Positions 43,205 to 53,900 of a DNA stretch of 64,000 bases are shown here, piece by piece. Source of the stretch: Eulemur rufifrons (Eukaryota > Chordata > Mammalia > Primates > Lemuridae); assembly GCF_041146395.1 (NCBI RefSeq), contig NC_091002.1:1792501-1856500 (forward strand), in the 5' to 3' direction. The notes under the pieces were generated by a model that was not told where the DNA came from, did not search any database, and saw only the letters and a list, made by a program, of their open reading frames with translations. Within the stretch, counting starts at the first letter, position 1. Every line of letters begins with the position of its first letter. A program made the position numbers and the translations under genes.

Positions 43205-43800
43205 GAAGCAATTAATTACAAATGAAGATTCTTATTTTCCTTGTTTACCCAAAATATTATGTGCCGTTTTACACCTGGATTTTTCACTGGACAGTGAAAT
43301 ATTCACTCTTAAAGTATATAGTTCTGTGGTTTTTTTTAGTATATTCACGAACTTGTGCAACCATGACCACTGTCTAATTCTAAAATACTTTTGTCACCTC
43401 CAAAAGAATCCTCATGTTCCCACGAGCAGTCACTCCCTCTTGCCTTTCCTGCTTCCAAGCCCCTGGCAACCGCCACTCTCCTTCCTAACAGCGTACGGAG
43501 AAGACCCTTTCCTAACAGAATGCAGGACGCTTCTTTTCTTTTCTTTAAAGTAGTAGGTGGGTCCGTGTGCAGGTGTGCCAGGGCTTAGTCGCAGCCTCGT
43601 GGGAGTGGACTCTGGGTTGTTTCCGGTCACTCCCTATCGCAAACAGCACTGCGGTGAATGCCACCACCAGCGCGCAGAGCGGCGGTTTGCTTGCACACAA
43701 ACAGCACAGAAGGACCCCCTCTCAGAAATAAAACTGCTGGGTCAAAGGCTATGTGCATGTGCAATTTTGATAGGTATTTCCAAATCGCCCACGACGAGGT
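43205..43800 (-). mobile_element. Old L1 LINE 3' region, antisense
   Basis: 'aaagtatatagttctgtggt', 'tatattcacgaacttgtgca', 'gcccctggcaaccgccactc' and, further on, 'aaataaaactgctgggtcaa' are inverted L1 3' UTR and ORF2 end. No usable frame. Confidence 0.75.
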
Positions 43801-44084
43801 TGTATCACAGGGACTCTCAGATGTGGAGGATGGGTTGGGGGCGGGCGTGGCCGTGGCACGTGGCAGGACCAGAGCGGGAGGAGAAACTGCAGCATTCCAC
43901 CCAGGGAGTGAAGGCAGGGCCAGAGCAATCCGTTGGGAGGTTAAATTCAAAGGGCAAGGATGTGGTGACTGGCTAGAGAAATGTTTATGAGGAGAGAATA
44001 GTGAGAGTTAGTTACTCAGGATGATGGATGCCTGGAGGGGGCAGGGCTGGCCCACTGTCCCCGCACGCCCATTCTATCTTTCTT

Positions 44085-44425
44085 CTATGGTGATGGAGTT
44101 CTTAGCTGGCATGTGATTGCCCAGCTAATGACTACTTTCCCAGACTCCCTTGCAGCCAAGTGTGGCCATGTGATCAAGTTCTGGCCAATGGGTCAAGAGC
44201 GGAAGCAAAGTGTATGTCTTGCAGGGCATGTCCTTCCTATGCCCCCTTTCTTCTCACTGGCTGGAGGGTAGATGTGAGGGCAGGAGCTGAAGGAGCCATC
44301 TTGGGCCATGAGGTGAAAGTTTCCTATTGGGCAGATCAAGAAGACAGAGGGAGCCTGATCCCCAATAAGAGAGAAATGAGCCTCTATCTTGTTAAGCTAC
44401 TATTATTCTGGGACTCTCTTAGAGC
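44085..44425 (+). repeat. Ancient LTR-like repeat, sense (family B)
   Basis: 'aagttctggccaatgggtca', 'agggtagatgtgagggcagg' and 'atgagcctctatcttgttaa' match 32920-33362 in order. Confidence 0.6.
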
Positions 44426-44519
44426 AGCCAAAACCGAATGGTTGGCGATACTTGGTCTCTGCTCTCAGGTCTGTGTGTGCCTCTCACTAAGCCAGGGGCT
44501 CCAGGGAGACAGCCAAGTT

Positions 44520-44900
44520 GCTTAACTTTCCGGATATTGAGCGCTCACTCTGTTCCAGGTGCAGTGCTGGGTGCTGGGGTGTGGTGTGGCTAGGGCAGAT
44601 CCAGTCACCTCACTTGGGGACCCACCAACATGGGGCCTGCAGGAGGGCTGAGCTGGAATGGGGCTCAAAGGCCTCCTGAGGAGGTGACATTTGAGCTGAG
44701 ACCAGTAGGAGGGGAAGGTGTCAGGGCCAAGGCAGGTAGGATTGTAGTTTCAGGCAGAAGGAATGAGAGAACAGCAAATTTGAGGCTCAGCGAGTTCAGT
44801 GCAAACGTGTGACTTTTATCCCAAGAGAACAAGGTCAGTTCCAACTTTCCCTTTCGGGTGGGTTGTGGTCACTGGGGAAAGATTAAGTTATTGGCTGTTT
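44520..44900 (-). repeat. L2 LINE, antisense
   Basis: 'tgagcgctcactctgttcca', 'cctgaggaggtgacatttga' and 'caggcagaaggaatgagaga' follow inverted L2. Confidence 0.65.
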
Positions 44901-45409
44901 AAGTTTTAGAAAGATTCTTGCTAGATTCAGGACTTGGTGATATCCTCCCATCAGCTAAACACCAACCTGCACCTGGAACTTTCTTCCCAGAATTGATGTT
45001 ATGGCATTCTCCAGTGGGTCCCTCTTGGTCCTCCCAAGCCAATTGCCTTCGGGGAGTTAACTGCGTCTCCACTTCTGCCAGCAACAATATTCGCTCGAGG
45101 GAAAACAAACAGTAAAAACGCAGGCTGATGGGTGGCTTTGGAAACCCATGAAAGAGGAAACGTTCTACAACTAGACAAAATATGTTTTTCTTACACGTAC
45201 ACACCAAAGAGCAAAGGCTCACACTGTATGTCTGGCTTAAAGGGGGCCCAACTTAGGGAATTCATGGGGATTTTCCTCTTCATTTACTTTTGCTCTTTTA
45301 GGGGACAGCAGGCCATGTTGGTTTTTTCTCCTATTTCTGTTCCTGTGTGGGGGCTATCTATGACCTTGGAGGTGAAGTTGAGTTTTGTATGGGGTGTGGG
45401 TTTAGGGGT

Positions 45410-45640
45410 GCATTGGGATGCACTGTTATTTGTTGAGGCGTTTGTTCATTCAACACACATCCCATGCATTGTGGGCCGGCAAAGGGCTGGGTGCCCAGAG
45501 GTGACAATGACAGCACATCATGACAGATGCTATGTGAGGGGCTGGAGGACACAAAGAGGCCCTGAGACAGGCTGGGTGGGGGACAGGGGAGCTCTACCTG
45601 GACTTGGGTCTTGAAAGTGTGTTAGAGGTGGCCACTCACT
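45410..45640 (-). repeat. L2 LINE, antisense
   Basis: 'aggcgtttgttcattcaaca', 'gggctgggtgcccagaggtg' and 'ctacctggacttgggtcttg' follow inverted L2. Confidence 0.6.
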
Positions 45641-45915
45641 TTTGACCGAGAGTGAGTGCAAAGTTCTGGGAGACATTGTCCCCACTCTCCATGATGCTGC
45701 TGCGGTGCAGCCGTCCCAAAGTGTGTCACCTTGGAAACTGAGAACACAGCAGAAGCGGGAAGGGTACTCTCTGGGTGAGAGCCGGCCATGCGAGACTTCG
45801 CCAACCCATCTCCCTGAAAGCAGGTCATAAGACACTCACGTGACAGGTGTCCTGCCCTAGACGCAGAGGAAAGAAATGAAGACACAGATGCCAAGAGGAA
45901 GCTGAACACACAGGC

Positions 45916-46385
45916 TGTTAGAGCCGGTTCCCCTCGGCCCGTGGAGCAAGGAAGCCACAACAACCAAGGTTGCAAAAGGCAAAGGAGTTTATTTGCTAGC
46001 TCGAGCTAGGGTCCAAGTCCCAGAGCACCAATGCAGTGGCCTCTCCACAGACAAGGACCCCGCCTTGTGGTACAAGGTGAGTTTTTATACTCTCTGCTGT
46101 TTACAAGACTCTGGTCCCTGGTTTACAAGCGATATTGGGAAACACATGCCTCACACAAGCTGTTCACACACTGATCATGCCTTGCCCTTTTTATCTAATT
46201 GGTCCGTTGGAGCCCCAGGACTCCTAGTCCTCTATCGGGAAGTAACTTGCGGTCTCCTCCCTGGGGCCTTGTTTTTCTCAATTTTTCTGAAGCCTGTTAT
46301 GCCAAGCTAAGCAACAAGCAAGCAAGCCATGGATACAGAAGCTGAAATAGGCTGTTAGCCCTTTACAATATTTTCTAGTTCTACA
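45916..46385 (-). mobile_element. Solo retroviral LTR (ERV1/gamma type), antisense, 4-bp duplication AGGC
   Basis: 470 bp which, read on the minus strand, starts TGTAGAAC and ends CTCTAACA. The flanking AGGC copies are exact (45912-45915 and 46386-46389). On its own strand it has a TATA-like 'agtataaaaact' and an 'aataaactcc' polyadenylation signal. Its last ~149 bases match the end of the LTR at 37277-37706. No viral gene adjoins. Confidence 0.93.
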
Positions 46386-46389
46386 AGGC

Positions 46390-47135
46390 GTTGCTGAGTC
46401 CCCTGTAGTCGAGAACACGGGCTCGCTGCCCGTTGTGCGCAGAAGCCAATGCTGCGGCCCCGGCTTTGGGGGAAAGAAAGGCTTTACTGCGAGACCAAGC
46501 GGCAAGGAGACCGGAGGTGGGCTCGGTCTGTCTCCCAGGTTGGAGGCTGGGGCAGGGTTCTGGGCTCAGAGGGCGAGGGGAGGGATCTAGGATTGTTGGC
46601 TTGGCAGAGTCTGATCAGAGGCCTTCAAATGTGACCATTTGCAGCAAGGTGTGTTGAGGCAGACTTCAGCTCCCGTCTTCCAGGCCAGCGGGCTCCTCGC
46701 TTCTGAAGATTCTGGCGACGTCTGGTCTTCTTGGTTCTGAGGAGAAAAATCACTGGTTCTGGGTGTTTTTAGAGGTCAAAGCTTTTCCTATTGCTCATGC
46801 CCAGGCTACAAGACTTGTAATTCTCGGCTCTGCTATACCTGCAAGATAACTCGGCTTTTTGTTGGCGACAGAGTAGACCCAGTTTGTCTGGTCCTGTGGC
46901 TACACCCCACCCCCAGTTTGTTACCATTAGATCATGCCCCTTGTTGTCCAGTCACACGATGTCCCCTCTTTATCAAACCCAAGCATAAAAATACGTGGTT
47001 TTCCTTTTTCTTTGGGTCTTCACTTCTGAAAGCTCTCATGTCACGTAAAACTTATATTAAATAAATTGTTGCACTTTTTTCTTGTTAATAGATCTTTTGT
47101 TATGGGGTGTCAGCCATGAGCCTTGCGCTGGGTGG
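46390..47135. repeat. Composite LTR-like region, two or more old elements
   Basis: The left part (about 46395-46760) looks like an inverted LTR. On the minus strand an 'agtaaagcctttctt' signal is followed by 'gcgcacaacgggcagcgagc' and ends near 'ggggactca'. The right part (about 46770-47135) looks like a sense LTR: 'ctattgctcatgcccaggct', 'aaacttatattaaataaatt', 'gttatggggtgtcagccatg'. The boundary between the two is not resolved. Confidence 0.5.
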
Positions 47136-47219
47136 GGAACAGACATTATTTTCTCTCCCCAGCAATGCTCACAGTCTAGTTGGGGGGTCACAGCAGGTGC
47201 TGATGGCGGGGGTTTAGGA

Positions 47220-47615
47220 GGTGCCTTAGCTTCCGTGGCCGCTACACAAAGCACCACAAACTGGGTGGCTTGAAACAACAACAGGGTCTTCAGGGCCGTA
47301 CTCCTGACGCTCCCTCTCCTCTCCGGCTTCCGGTGGTTGCTAGCCATCCTTAGCTTGTAGCTGCATCGCTCCCATCTCTGTCTCCACGTGGCCTTCTTCC
47401 CTGTGTGTCTCTGTCTCTGTGTCCCAGTTTCCCTCTTCTTGTCAGGACACCAGTCATTGGATTAGGGCCCACCCTAATCCACTATGACCTCATTTTACTT
47501 TGCTTACCTCTGCAAAGGGCCTATTTCCAAGTAAGGTGACATCTGCGGGTACCACAGGTTAGGACTTGAACATATCTTTTGAGGGGACACAATTCAATCC
47601 CCGCTAAGATGTAAC
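47220..47615 (-). repeat. MLT1-type MaLR LTR, antisense
   Basis: 'ccacgtggccttcttccctg', 'ggacaccagtcattggatta', 'cctatttccaagtaaggtga' and 'ggacacaattcaatcccc' give the whole LTR in reverse. Confidence 0.88.
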
Positions 47616-47619
47616 TAAA

Positions 47620-48335
47620 TACAGCCCTCTCCTCTGAATCCCCCCGAGTGCTAAATCCACCGAAGTCGGGCACAGTCAAAATGTCAGCTTTGCTGTGTGT
47701 GAAAGCTGGTGTGGGCAGCTGCGTCTCCCTTGCGCTGCCCCAGTGGGCTTCCTCGGGCCACCACGCAGAGTCAGGCAGGTCCACCCACCCAGTCCAAGCC
47801 ACCCTGCAATGCAGGGGGGAAGGAGAGGGCCACGGATGCCACTCGAAGGGGACCTGGAACGTGAGGCCAGGGAAGGAGGTTGCTCTACAGTGAAGATGCC
47901 AAATGATAAGCGTGGGGTGCACAGAGCACAATGAGGACAGAGACGAGGACAGACACGCTCAGACATGGTGCCTGAGGGGCATCCATGGAGGGTCCAAGAG
48001 GAGGGATGATTTAAACTGGGACAGATTGGAAGGAGCCAGAGAGAAGGAGAAGAGGTCTAGGAAGAAGGCTGGCCATGTGTGTGTGTGGGGTCTTTTAGGG
48101 GGAACCCCCCATTCTCCCCACATCCCCACTCCTGGGGTGCATTCTCCTCAAGTTGTCAGAACGCTGTGGGTCTCACTAAAGGAGGCAACCCTGCATTTTC
48201 ATCGGCAACCCGTCCCGAACCCAATCACACAGCTCAGGGTCTGCCTGGGAAGCAGCGAGGTGCAGCCGCCGGGGTGTCGGGATGGTTTCTGGCCTGGGCT
48301 CTGCGGGCTGCGCGCCCCAGAAGGAGGCCGACTCA
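47620..48335. other. GC-rich low-repeat stretch
   Basis: No repeat assigned. Frames of 136 codons (minus) and 166 codons (plus) pass through without recognisable domains. Confidence 0.4.
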
Positions 48336-48339
48336 CTGA

Positions 48340-48840
48340 AGTAGCCCACACTTCAGTGTTTTGCTGTTTGCATCTCTTGACAAAGGAAATTTGTTGGGCT
48401 TAAGTTGCCAAGGCTTTGCATCTGGATCCTATGATGTTTGGCTTCGGGAGCCCTGTGCGCAGAACCAGCTCTGGGGCCTCCACGGCCTCCATGTAATTAA
48501 CTTAAGTGCTCCAAGGATGAAAGCTTATTGCCCGATCCTGGATTGCGGCGTGCGCCGAAGGTAGCCGCGCAGCCTGTGCGAGTTATCTCCCACTATCGAA
48601 CTTTCCAAAGATACCAGCGGTGGACAGTGGAAGTCAGGAAGTTTGGGCATGTTGGAATTTATTAAATTTGCAGTTAAAGAAAAAAAGCCAAGTTCTAGAT
48701 GCCAGCACAAAGAGGTTAAGTGGAAACAACTTTACATAATGAAGTGGTTAATCATATTTTGCTTTAGAAACACTAATATCATAAATTGGCTTCATACTTT
48801 CCTGCTTCTAGTTTCAACAATAGAGCAGAGACATTAATTT
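48340..48840. promoter_or_regulatory. Candidate conserved non-coding element
   Basis: Repeat-free, with a TCF-like 'tgacaaaggaaat', 'atgtaattaacttaagtgct' and 'ggaatttattaaatttgcag', surrounded by GC-rich or repeat DNA. No matching frame. Confidence 0.35.
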
Positions 48841-48879
48841 CCTGACTCGGTATAACTTCTGGGGTTTTCCTTCTGTGCT

Positions 48880-48992
48880 GCCTCCTCCTCCTCCTCCCTC
48901 CTTTCTCCCTCAGCTGGAGTGAGGAAGATAGCTTTGATCCTCGGTGCTGGGGGGGCGGGGCGGGGGCTGGGGGAGGTGGAGAGGGGTGGTGG
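48880..48992. repeat. CTC-rich tract and G-rich quadruplex-capable tract
   Basis: 'ctcctcctcctcctccctcc' near 48884 is followed, after 40 bp, by several runs of three or more G between 48949 and 48992 ('gggggggcggggcgggggct'). These could form an intramolecular G-quadruplex. Confidence 0.8.
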
Positions 48993-49019
48993 GGATTCCT
49001 ACAGGTGATTTTTCGGCCT

Positions 49020-49560
49020 GAATTCCATTGTGACAGCAATGATTTATTTTAACTGCTAACCCAGGAAAGCAGGCGCCACCAGGATGAATACCTCCACCAG
49101 CCCTAGCAGACTAATTTTACTGTTTATGAATCACTAATATGTTTAAGAAAAAAAAAAAAGGAGTACCATCTTAGATAACTAAGACTTCGAGAAAAGACCT
49201 CATGGTGCTCAAATAGTTCCACATGGGGAAGATGACTTTGGATTACAAGATAGAGAACACATGGGGTCCAGAGAGCTGCCCCCCACCTCCGCAGCGGGCA
49301 GAGGCTACTGGCAGATGAAACACTTTCATCTCTCCCGGGGAGATAAACAGGCTGGCCTGGATGGGCCTCTTTATTTACAAAAGAAAATTAAATCCGTTTT
49401 AACACTTGCACCATTCATAGGAAACACATGTTGGCTGGTAATTGTTTTGAACTCATTTCGAGCCGGGCTGCACCACATTGGGCTGCTCTTACGTTTTCTC
49501 GCTGGTTTGAGATGGCCGTGGAATTTGGGAGGAATTTCTTCCCAATTCCAGAGGCTCCAC
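49020..49560. promoter_or_regulatory. Candidate conserved non-coding element cluster
   Basis: Repeat-free apart from a 12-nt A-run at about 49148-49160. 'gcagactaattttactgttt', 'gaaaattaaatccgttttaa' and 'ggctggtaattgttttgaac' carry ATTA cores. 'tctttatttac' resembles a forkhead site in reverse. Confidence 0.35.
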
Positions 49561-49864
49561 GAGGGGGACATTCCTTGGCGGAGCTGGCAGAAGAGCCCTG
49601 CTTGACTTCCTGCCTCCCAGAGGGAGGCACTTTCCCCTTGTCGGGAGAGGGCTGCCTCTAGCCCCCTGGCCCAGCCTTATCAGGAGGTTGGAAACCATCA
49701 AAGGGTATGGCAGCCCTAATTGAGCCGACAGGCTGCCCTCTCGCCTGGGAGTTTTCCCAGAAAAAGAAATAAAAGGTTGGGTGATTTTCCCAAGAGTTCC
49801 TGATAGAGTTTTACAGCTTCAAGGTGTCACTCAGAATTCGGGTGTCACCCAGCCCTAGGGCTGC

Positions 49865-50015
49865 CCTTTTCAAATGTTGATATGAACGAGGCCCTCTGGG
49901 GACCCTGTGAAGTGTGGATTCTGATTCAGTAGAGTGGGGCCTGACACTCCGCATTTCCAATACTCCGCAGGGGTGCTGATGCTACAGGGTAGGGTACCTG
50001 CTTGGGGGAGCAAAC
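49865..50015. mobile_element. MER5-like DNA transposon, truncated
   Basis: 'gattctgattcagtagagtg', 'cctgacactccgcatttcca' and 'aggggtgctgatgctac' are a MER5-type body lacking clean ends. It directly adjoins the fuller copy to its right. Confidence 0.65.
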
Positions 50016-50018
50016 AGC

Positions 50019-50198
50019 AAGTGGTTCTCAGGCTTTTCAGAGCATCAGAATGGGGGGTGCCTTGTTAATGCAGATTGCTGAGCCCTCCCTGGAGGGTCTG
50101 ATTCCACAGGCCTGGGGTGGGACTTGAGAATCGTGTCTCTAAAAAGCTGGAAGGTCATGCTGATGCTGGTTTGGAGAGGGTACTTGAAGAACCACTGT
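50019..50198 (+). mobile_element. MER5A-like hAT-Charlie non-autonomous transposon
   Basis: About 180 bp with terminal inverted repeats: 'agtggttctcaggcttttc' on the left and 'tacttgaagaaccactg' on the right. Inner text is 'gattgctgagccctccctgg', 'ggcctggggtgggacttgag' and 'catgctgatgctggtttgga'. No coding capacity. Confidence 0.85.
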
Positions 50199-50199
50199 C

Positions 50200-50440
50200 C
50201 AAAAGCAATGCCCTCTCTGGGGAAACTGAGGCACAGAAGGATAATTTTTTTTCCCCTCTGAGGTCAAATTGCTCAAGGGTAGCAGGACCAGAACCAGAAC
50301 CTGTGTTGAGGTCTTGCTCTTCTCTCCAGTCCAAGGCACGACCATGAGAAGAAATGAGCCCACTTTCCAATGGGATCCCCACCGTCCAGTCACCAGAAAT
50401 GGGTCCGCTTGAGGGTAGAGCGGAGATTTGATCCCGAGCA
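50200..50440 (-). repeat. MIR SINE, antisense, diverged
   Basis: 'ctggggaaactgaggcacag' and 'tagcaggaccagaaccagaa' followed by 'cctgtgttgaggtcttgctc' are inverted MIR core and head; the rest is unassigned. Confidence 0.5.
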
Positions 50441-50489
50441 CCTAGGCTGCCGTTCTCCCTTGCAAGTAGGTGCTCCAGCCATTCCCTTA

Positions 50490-50740
50490 CTCGGGAAGGT
50501 CCCTCTTCCTCTCTCTCTGAATTATTTCCTACTCATTTTCAAAGCTCAGTGCTGGCATCACCTCTTCCAGGCAGCCTCCCTTTCCACCAGGCCTGCATTT
50601 GCTCCCCAAGCATTGCATGTCTGTATCCTTGTTTCATTTCACTACAGTGACCTGTTTGCAGGCAATAGAAGGTGGGGAAGGGCCCTTCTGAAACCTCAGA
50701 GAGTAGGACAGAGAAAGTAGTAAGCAGATATTTCTTAAAT
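50490..50740 (+). repeat. L2 LINE fragment, sense
   Basis: 'ctactcattttcaaagctca', 'cacctcttccaggcagcctc' and 'ttgtttcatttcactacagt' are sense L2. Confidence 0.65.
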
Positions 50741-50744
50741 GAAT

Positions 50745-50935
50745 GAACCTTCCCAGAGGCATCTCTGCCTGCTCTGTGTCTTTGGACAGGTTACTTAAGC
50801 TCTCTGAGGTTTGGTTTCACCATCTAGAAAATGAAAATGCTACCGTCTGCCCCTCAAGGTCATCAGGAATAGATCCAATATATGTAAACAGGCCAGGCAC
50901 AGATGAGTGGCAAATGAAGGGTAGTTTGTTGTTGT
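50745..50935 (+). repeat. MIR SINE, sense
   Basis: 'ttggacaggttacttaagct', 'ctctgaggtttggtttcacc' and 'atctagaaaatgaaaatgct' are sense MIR. Confidence 0.75.
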
Positions 50936-51084
50936 TTTTGATATTTTTATTTTTAAGCATTATTATTGCTCTCAGGGTCAATATTTTTATCCTTAAAGTC
51001 ACTAATTTGACTACAGTTTTGCCCTCGTTGACATGAAAATGTATTTTGAGAAAGTTCATATCCTAAGCCATTGTTAAGGTAGGA

Positions 51085-51230
51085 ATATTACTCACATTTG
51101 TTCAGCACTTTATAATTTATCTGACGATTTTGCCACAAAATTTAAGTCATTTAATCCTCACAGAAATCCATTCAAGCGAGTACTAAAATTTTAAGCTCAG
51201 AGAGGTTAAGTTGCCCATGTTTATACCTGG
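51085..51230 (-). repeat. MIR SINE fragment, antisense
   Basis: 'tcatttaatcctcacagaaa' and 'aagctcagagaggttaagtt' followed by 'gcccatg' are inverted MIR. Confidence 0.65.
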
Positions 51231-51234
51231 CCTT

Positions 51235-51720
51235 TTTTCAACCTTGCCGTCTCAGAGGGCAGCCACTCAGGAAAGCGGGAGCTGGGCTCACCTGAGGATT
51301 TGGTCTGTTTTCCCCAGGACCACGGCTCAAGGGTTTAAGGCCTCATCTTCCTTTCTAGCTCAGAAGACAGCTCCTGCAGAAATTGCAGGAAGCCCTCTTT
51401 TCTGAGGTTCTGGTGTGTTTTTGGAGGAATGTTTATCCAGGATATGCTTTTCCTCCCCCAGAGTTCTGGGGTCAGACAGGCTTGGGAGCGTGGTGCACTG
51501 TCCCATCCCTGAGGCTTCAGCAGGTCCACCGGCCTGCCCAGGGCCCCCGACGCCCCTTGGTGAGGGAAACCTGCTTCGCCTCGTGTGGGCTCAGTGCCCT
51601 GCTCGCCCTTCTCCAGCCTTCAGCAGCTGCACGGGCTCCATCTTCCAGTGCGTCCTTCCCGCTGCCTTTGGGACCGCTGTTCTCTGCCGGGAATTCTCCA
51701 TTCCCTCCAGTTCCTCACTT
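51235..51720. other. Low-repeat stretch
   Basis: No repeat confidently recognised; frames of 106 and 114 codons overlap in two phases with no motif. Confidence 0.35.
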
Positions 51721-51724
51721 CCTT

Positions 51725-52020
51725 TAAGTCTCTGATCAGATAGAACTTTCTTGACCACCTTACGGGAAACAGTGGCCCTGCCCCTTACCTATCACCCTCC
51801 TGGTTCTATTTTCCTTCACAGAACTCATGATCAGCTGACAGAGTTTCCACTTCCTTTTTGTTGTCTCACTCTGCCCAGTAGGATACAAGCTTCACAAGGG
51901 CTGGAAGGTTTCTAGTTTGTTCTCTGCTGTTTTCCCAGTGCCTAGAACAGCGTCTGGCCCATCACAGACACTCAACGAATATTTGTTGATGGACTGTATG
52001 CATGAATGAATGAAGCCAGA
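51725..52020 (+). repeat. L2 LINE 3' end, sense
   Basis: 'gtaggatacaagcttcacaa', 'cccagtgcctagaacagcgt', 'ctcaacgaatatttgttgat' and 'tgcatgaatgaatgaa' are the sense L2 3' terminus with its short tandem tail. Confidence 0.85.
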
Positions 52021-52179
52021 CTGGCCACATCAGTGTCACTCAGCATCTCCCCAGTTGGTGCTTTTACCAGGGGCATCTGGCTCCCAAATCCGAGTGCTGA
52101 CTCCTTCTAGCCCCAGTGTGATGGGTGCCGGGGCCACTGTGTTGGAGGGGCAGGCAGCATGTAAAAATAAAAAAAATCA

Positions 52180-52400
52180 AGGGCTTTGGAGTCAGGCAGA
52201 TCTGAGTTTAAGTCTTGGCTGTTCCTCTGATTAGCACTGCAGCCTTGGTCAAGTTATGTTAATGTCCTGAGCCTCAGTCTCCCATTGTTAGATGGGGACA
52301 ATAATGATTCTCCTTATGGTTGTTGGAGGGTAGATAGCAATCAGGTATGTAAAGTGCTTGGTGCATGGTAGATGCCGGGATGCACGAGTACTACAGAAGT
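52180..52400 (+). repeat. MIR SINE, sense, nearly complete
   Basis: 'gggctttggagtcaggcaga', 'tctgagtttaagtcttggct', 'gagcctcagtctcccattgt' and 'ggtgcatggtagatgccggg' are sense MIR. Confidence 0.8.
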
Positions 52401-52544
52401 GGCACAAAGAGGTACGGATTCAACTTTCGCCATAGTTAGAAGGTGGCCAGAAAAAAACTTCTGAGAGGAGGTGAAACTTGAGCTTGAGCTAAAAGGATCC
52501 CCAGGGAGATGAGGCAGAAGATGGCACTAGAGCCAGAGCCCAAG

Positions 52545-52720
52545 GGTGCAGGCACTGGAGCCAGAGTGTCTGAGTTCAAATGCTGGCTCTGTCACTGACC
52601 AGCTGGGTGACCTTGGGCAGGTTGCTTAAACTTGTTATGCCTCAGTGTCCTGATTGGCAAAATGGGGATTTAGTCTAGTGAGCACATAATGAATTAACGA
52701 TGAGTGGTCCTCATCATTAG
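52545..52720 (+). repeat. MIR SINE, sense
   Basis: 'gtgtctgagttcaaatgctg', 'gctgggtgaccttgggcagg' and 'tatgcctcagtgtcctgatt' are sense MIR. Confidence 0.78.
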
Positions 52721-52724
52721 TATT

Positions 52725-53605
52725 GTGGGTAAAGGCAAAGAGGTGTGAAACAGCAGTGGCAGGTTCAAGGAGCTTTAGGAAGTTGGCTGGAGTAGAGTTT
52801 ATCCTGGCTTTTGAATGAGCATGAGACAGGTGGTCCTGCCTCACTAAAAGTGACTCTCCCTGTTAGAAAGGGATGGAAGGCACTCTCAATTCCTCAAGTG
52901 AACCCTGTTCCTCCACCAGGAATGGGTGCTGTGTCTTGCACCTGGTCACCCAAGGGGACATTTGGCTTTCAATCTGTCCAGTGATCCTCCCTTGTTGGCT
53001 CTTTCAACATTCAAGAAAACCATAGCATCTTGGCTCAAATGGGCTTCAGAGATTGCAGGATCAGAGGGAATCTTCTCCCAGTGATGTGAGGCAGGAGTCA
53101 TTACCCCATTTTACACATGAGAAAGCTGAGGTTCAAAGAGGGGTACACCAGAGTCATACCCAGGCTCTGGCTGTCTGCTCCCATCTCGCCCCTTCAGCCA
53201 GGGTTTGCATATATTTGCATAGAGGCTAGCAGGTGAGATCTCCAGGAAGGATGGAGCCTGGTTTCTGAAGTAGAAAAAGAAGGGCCTGAAAATTGCATGA
53301 TTATCTTTTTATATGTTAGTTTTTCCTGATGTTCTTTGCATGTTTTGGGGCCGCAGAGTAACCTCCCCTTCCTTAGTAAGCTTTTCCCTTTGGAAATACC
53401 CAGTGGTACTTGATCCTCCCAATCAACAGCTAAGAGGAAACTGGAGGCCATTGTTGTGTCCATTTTATGCATTGGAAGATGGAGGCACAGGATGGCGAGT
53501 ACCTTGTGGGCATCTACATTAATGTGGAGTTAGAGCCTCGTCAAATAGAGAATTGCTGTCTCTGACCTGGGGTCTCTTCTCTCCCCTAGGCCATTTCCTT
53601 AGATC
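52725..53605. other. Low-repeat stretch with MIR remnants
   Basis: Inverted MIR cores appear near 53090-53180 ('cccattttacacatgagaaa') and 53425-53530. No gene seen. Confidence 0.45.
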
Positions 53606-53611
53606 TAAGGC

Positions 53612-53674
53612 ACCTCTTCTTTGTAAATGGGAACCTCTTCTTTGTAAATGGGAACCTCTTCTTTGTAAATGAGA
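53612..53674. repeat. 21-bp tandem triplication
   Basis: Three adjacent copies of 'acctcttctttgtaaatggg' plus A, at 53612, 53633 and 53654. The first two are identical and the third has one substitution. Confidence 0.93.
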
Positions 53675-53689
53675 AAATGGTGGAAAAGT

Positions 53690-53900
53690 CACCCAGAAAT
53701 GGCCTTGAATGACTGTTCTCCCACTTCATAGCTGGGAGACTCTGGGCTTCAGTTTCCTTATATGTGAAATAGGGATAAAATTAACCCTTCATTAGGTTGT
53801 TTTTATGATTAAATAAGACCATCTGTACAAAGTACTAAACACAGGTTGACATATGATAAGTGTTCAGTTAATAGCAACAATAAGAGAAATTATTATTACC
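53690..53900 (+). repeat. MIR SINE, sense
   Basis: 'ctgggcttcagtttccttat', 'atgtgaaatagggataaaat' and 'aggttgtttttatgattaaa' are sense MIR. Confidence 0.75.

Noticed and set aside
45916..46385. TATA-like box and polyadenylation signal as a host promoter or gene end
   Set aside because: Both are explained as parts of a solo retroviral LTR with its own target duplication; no downstream exon is visible.
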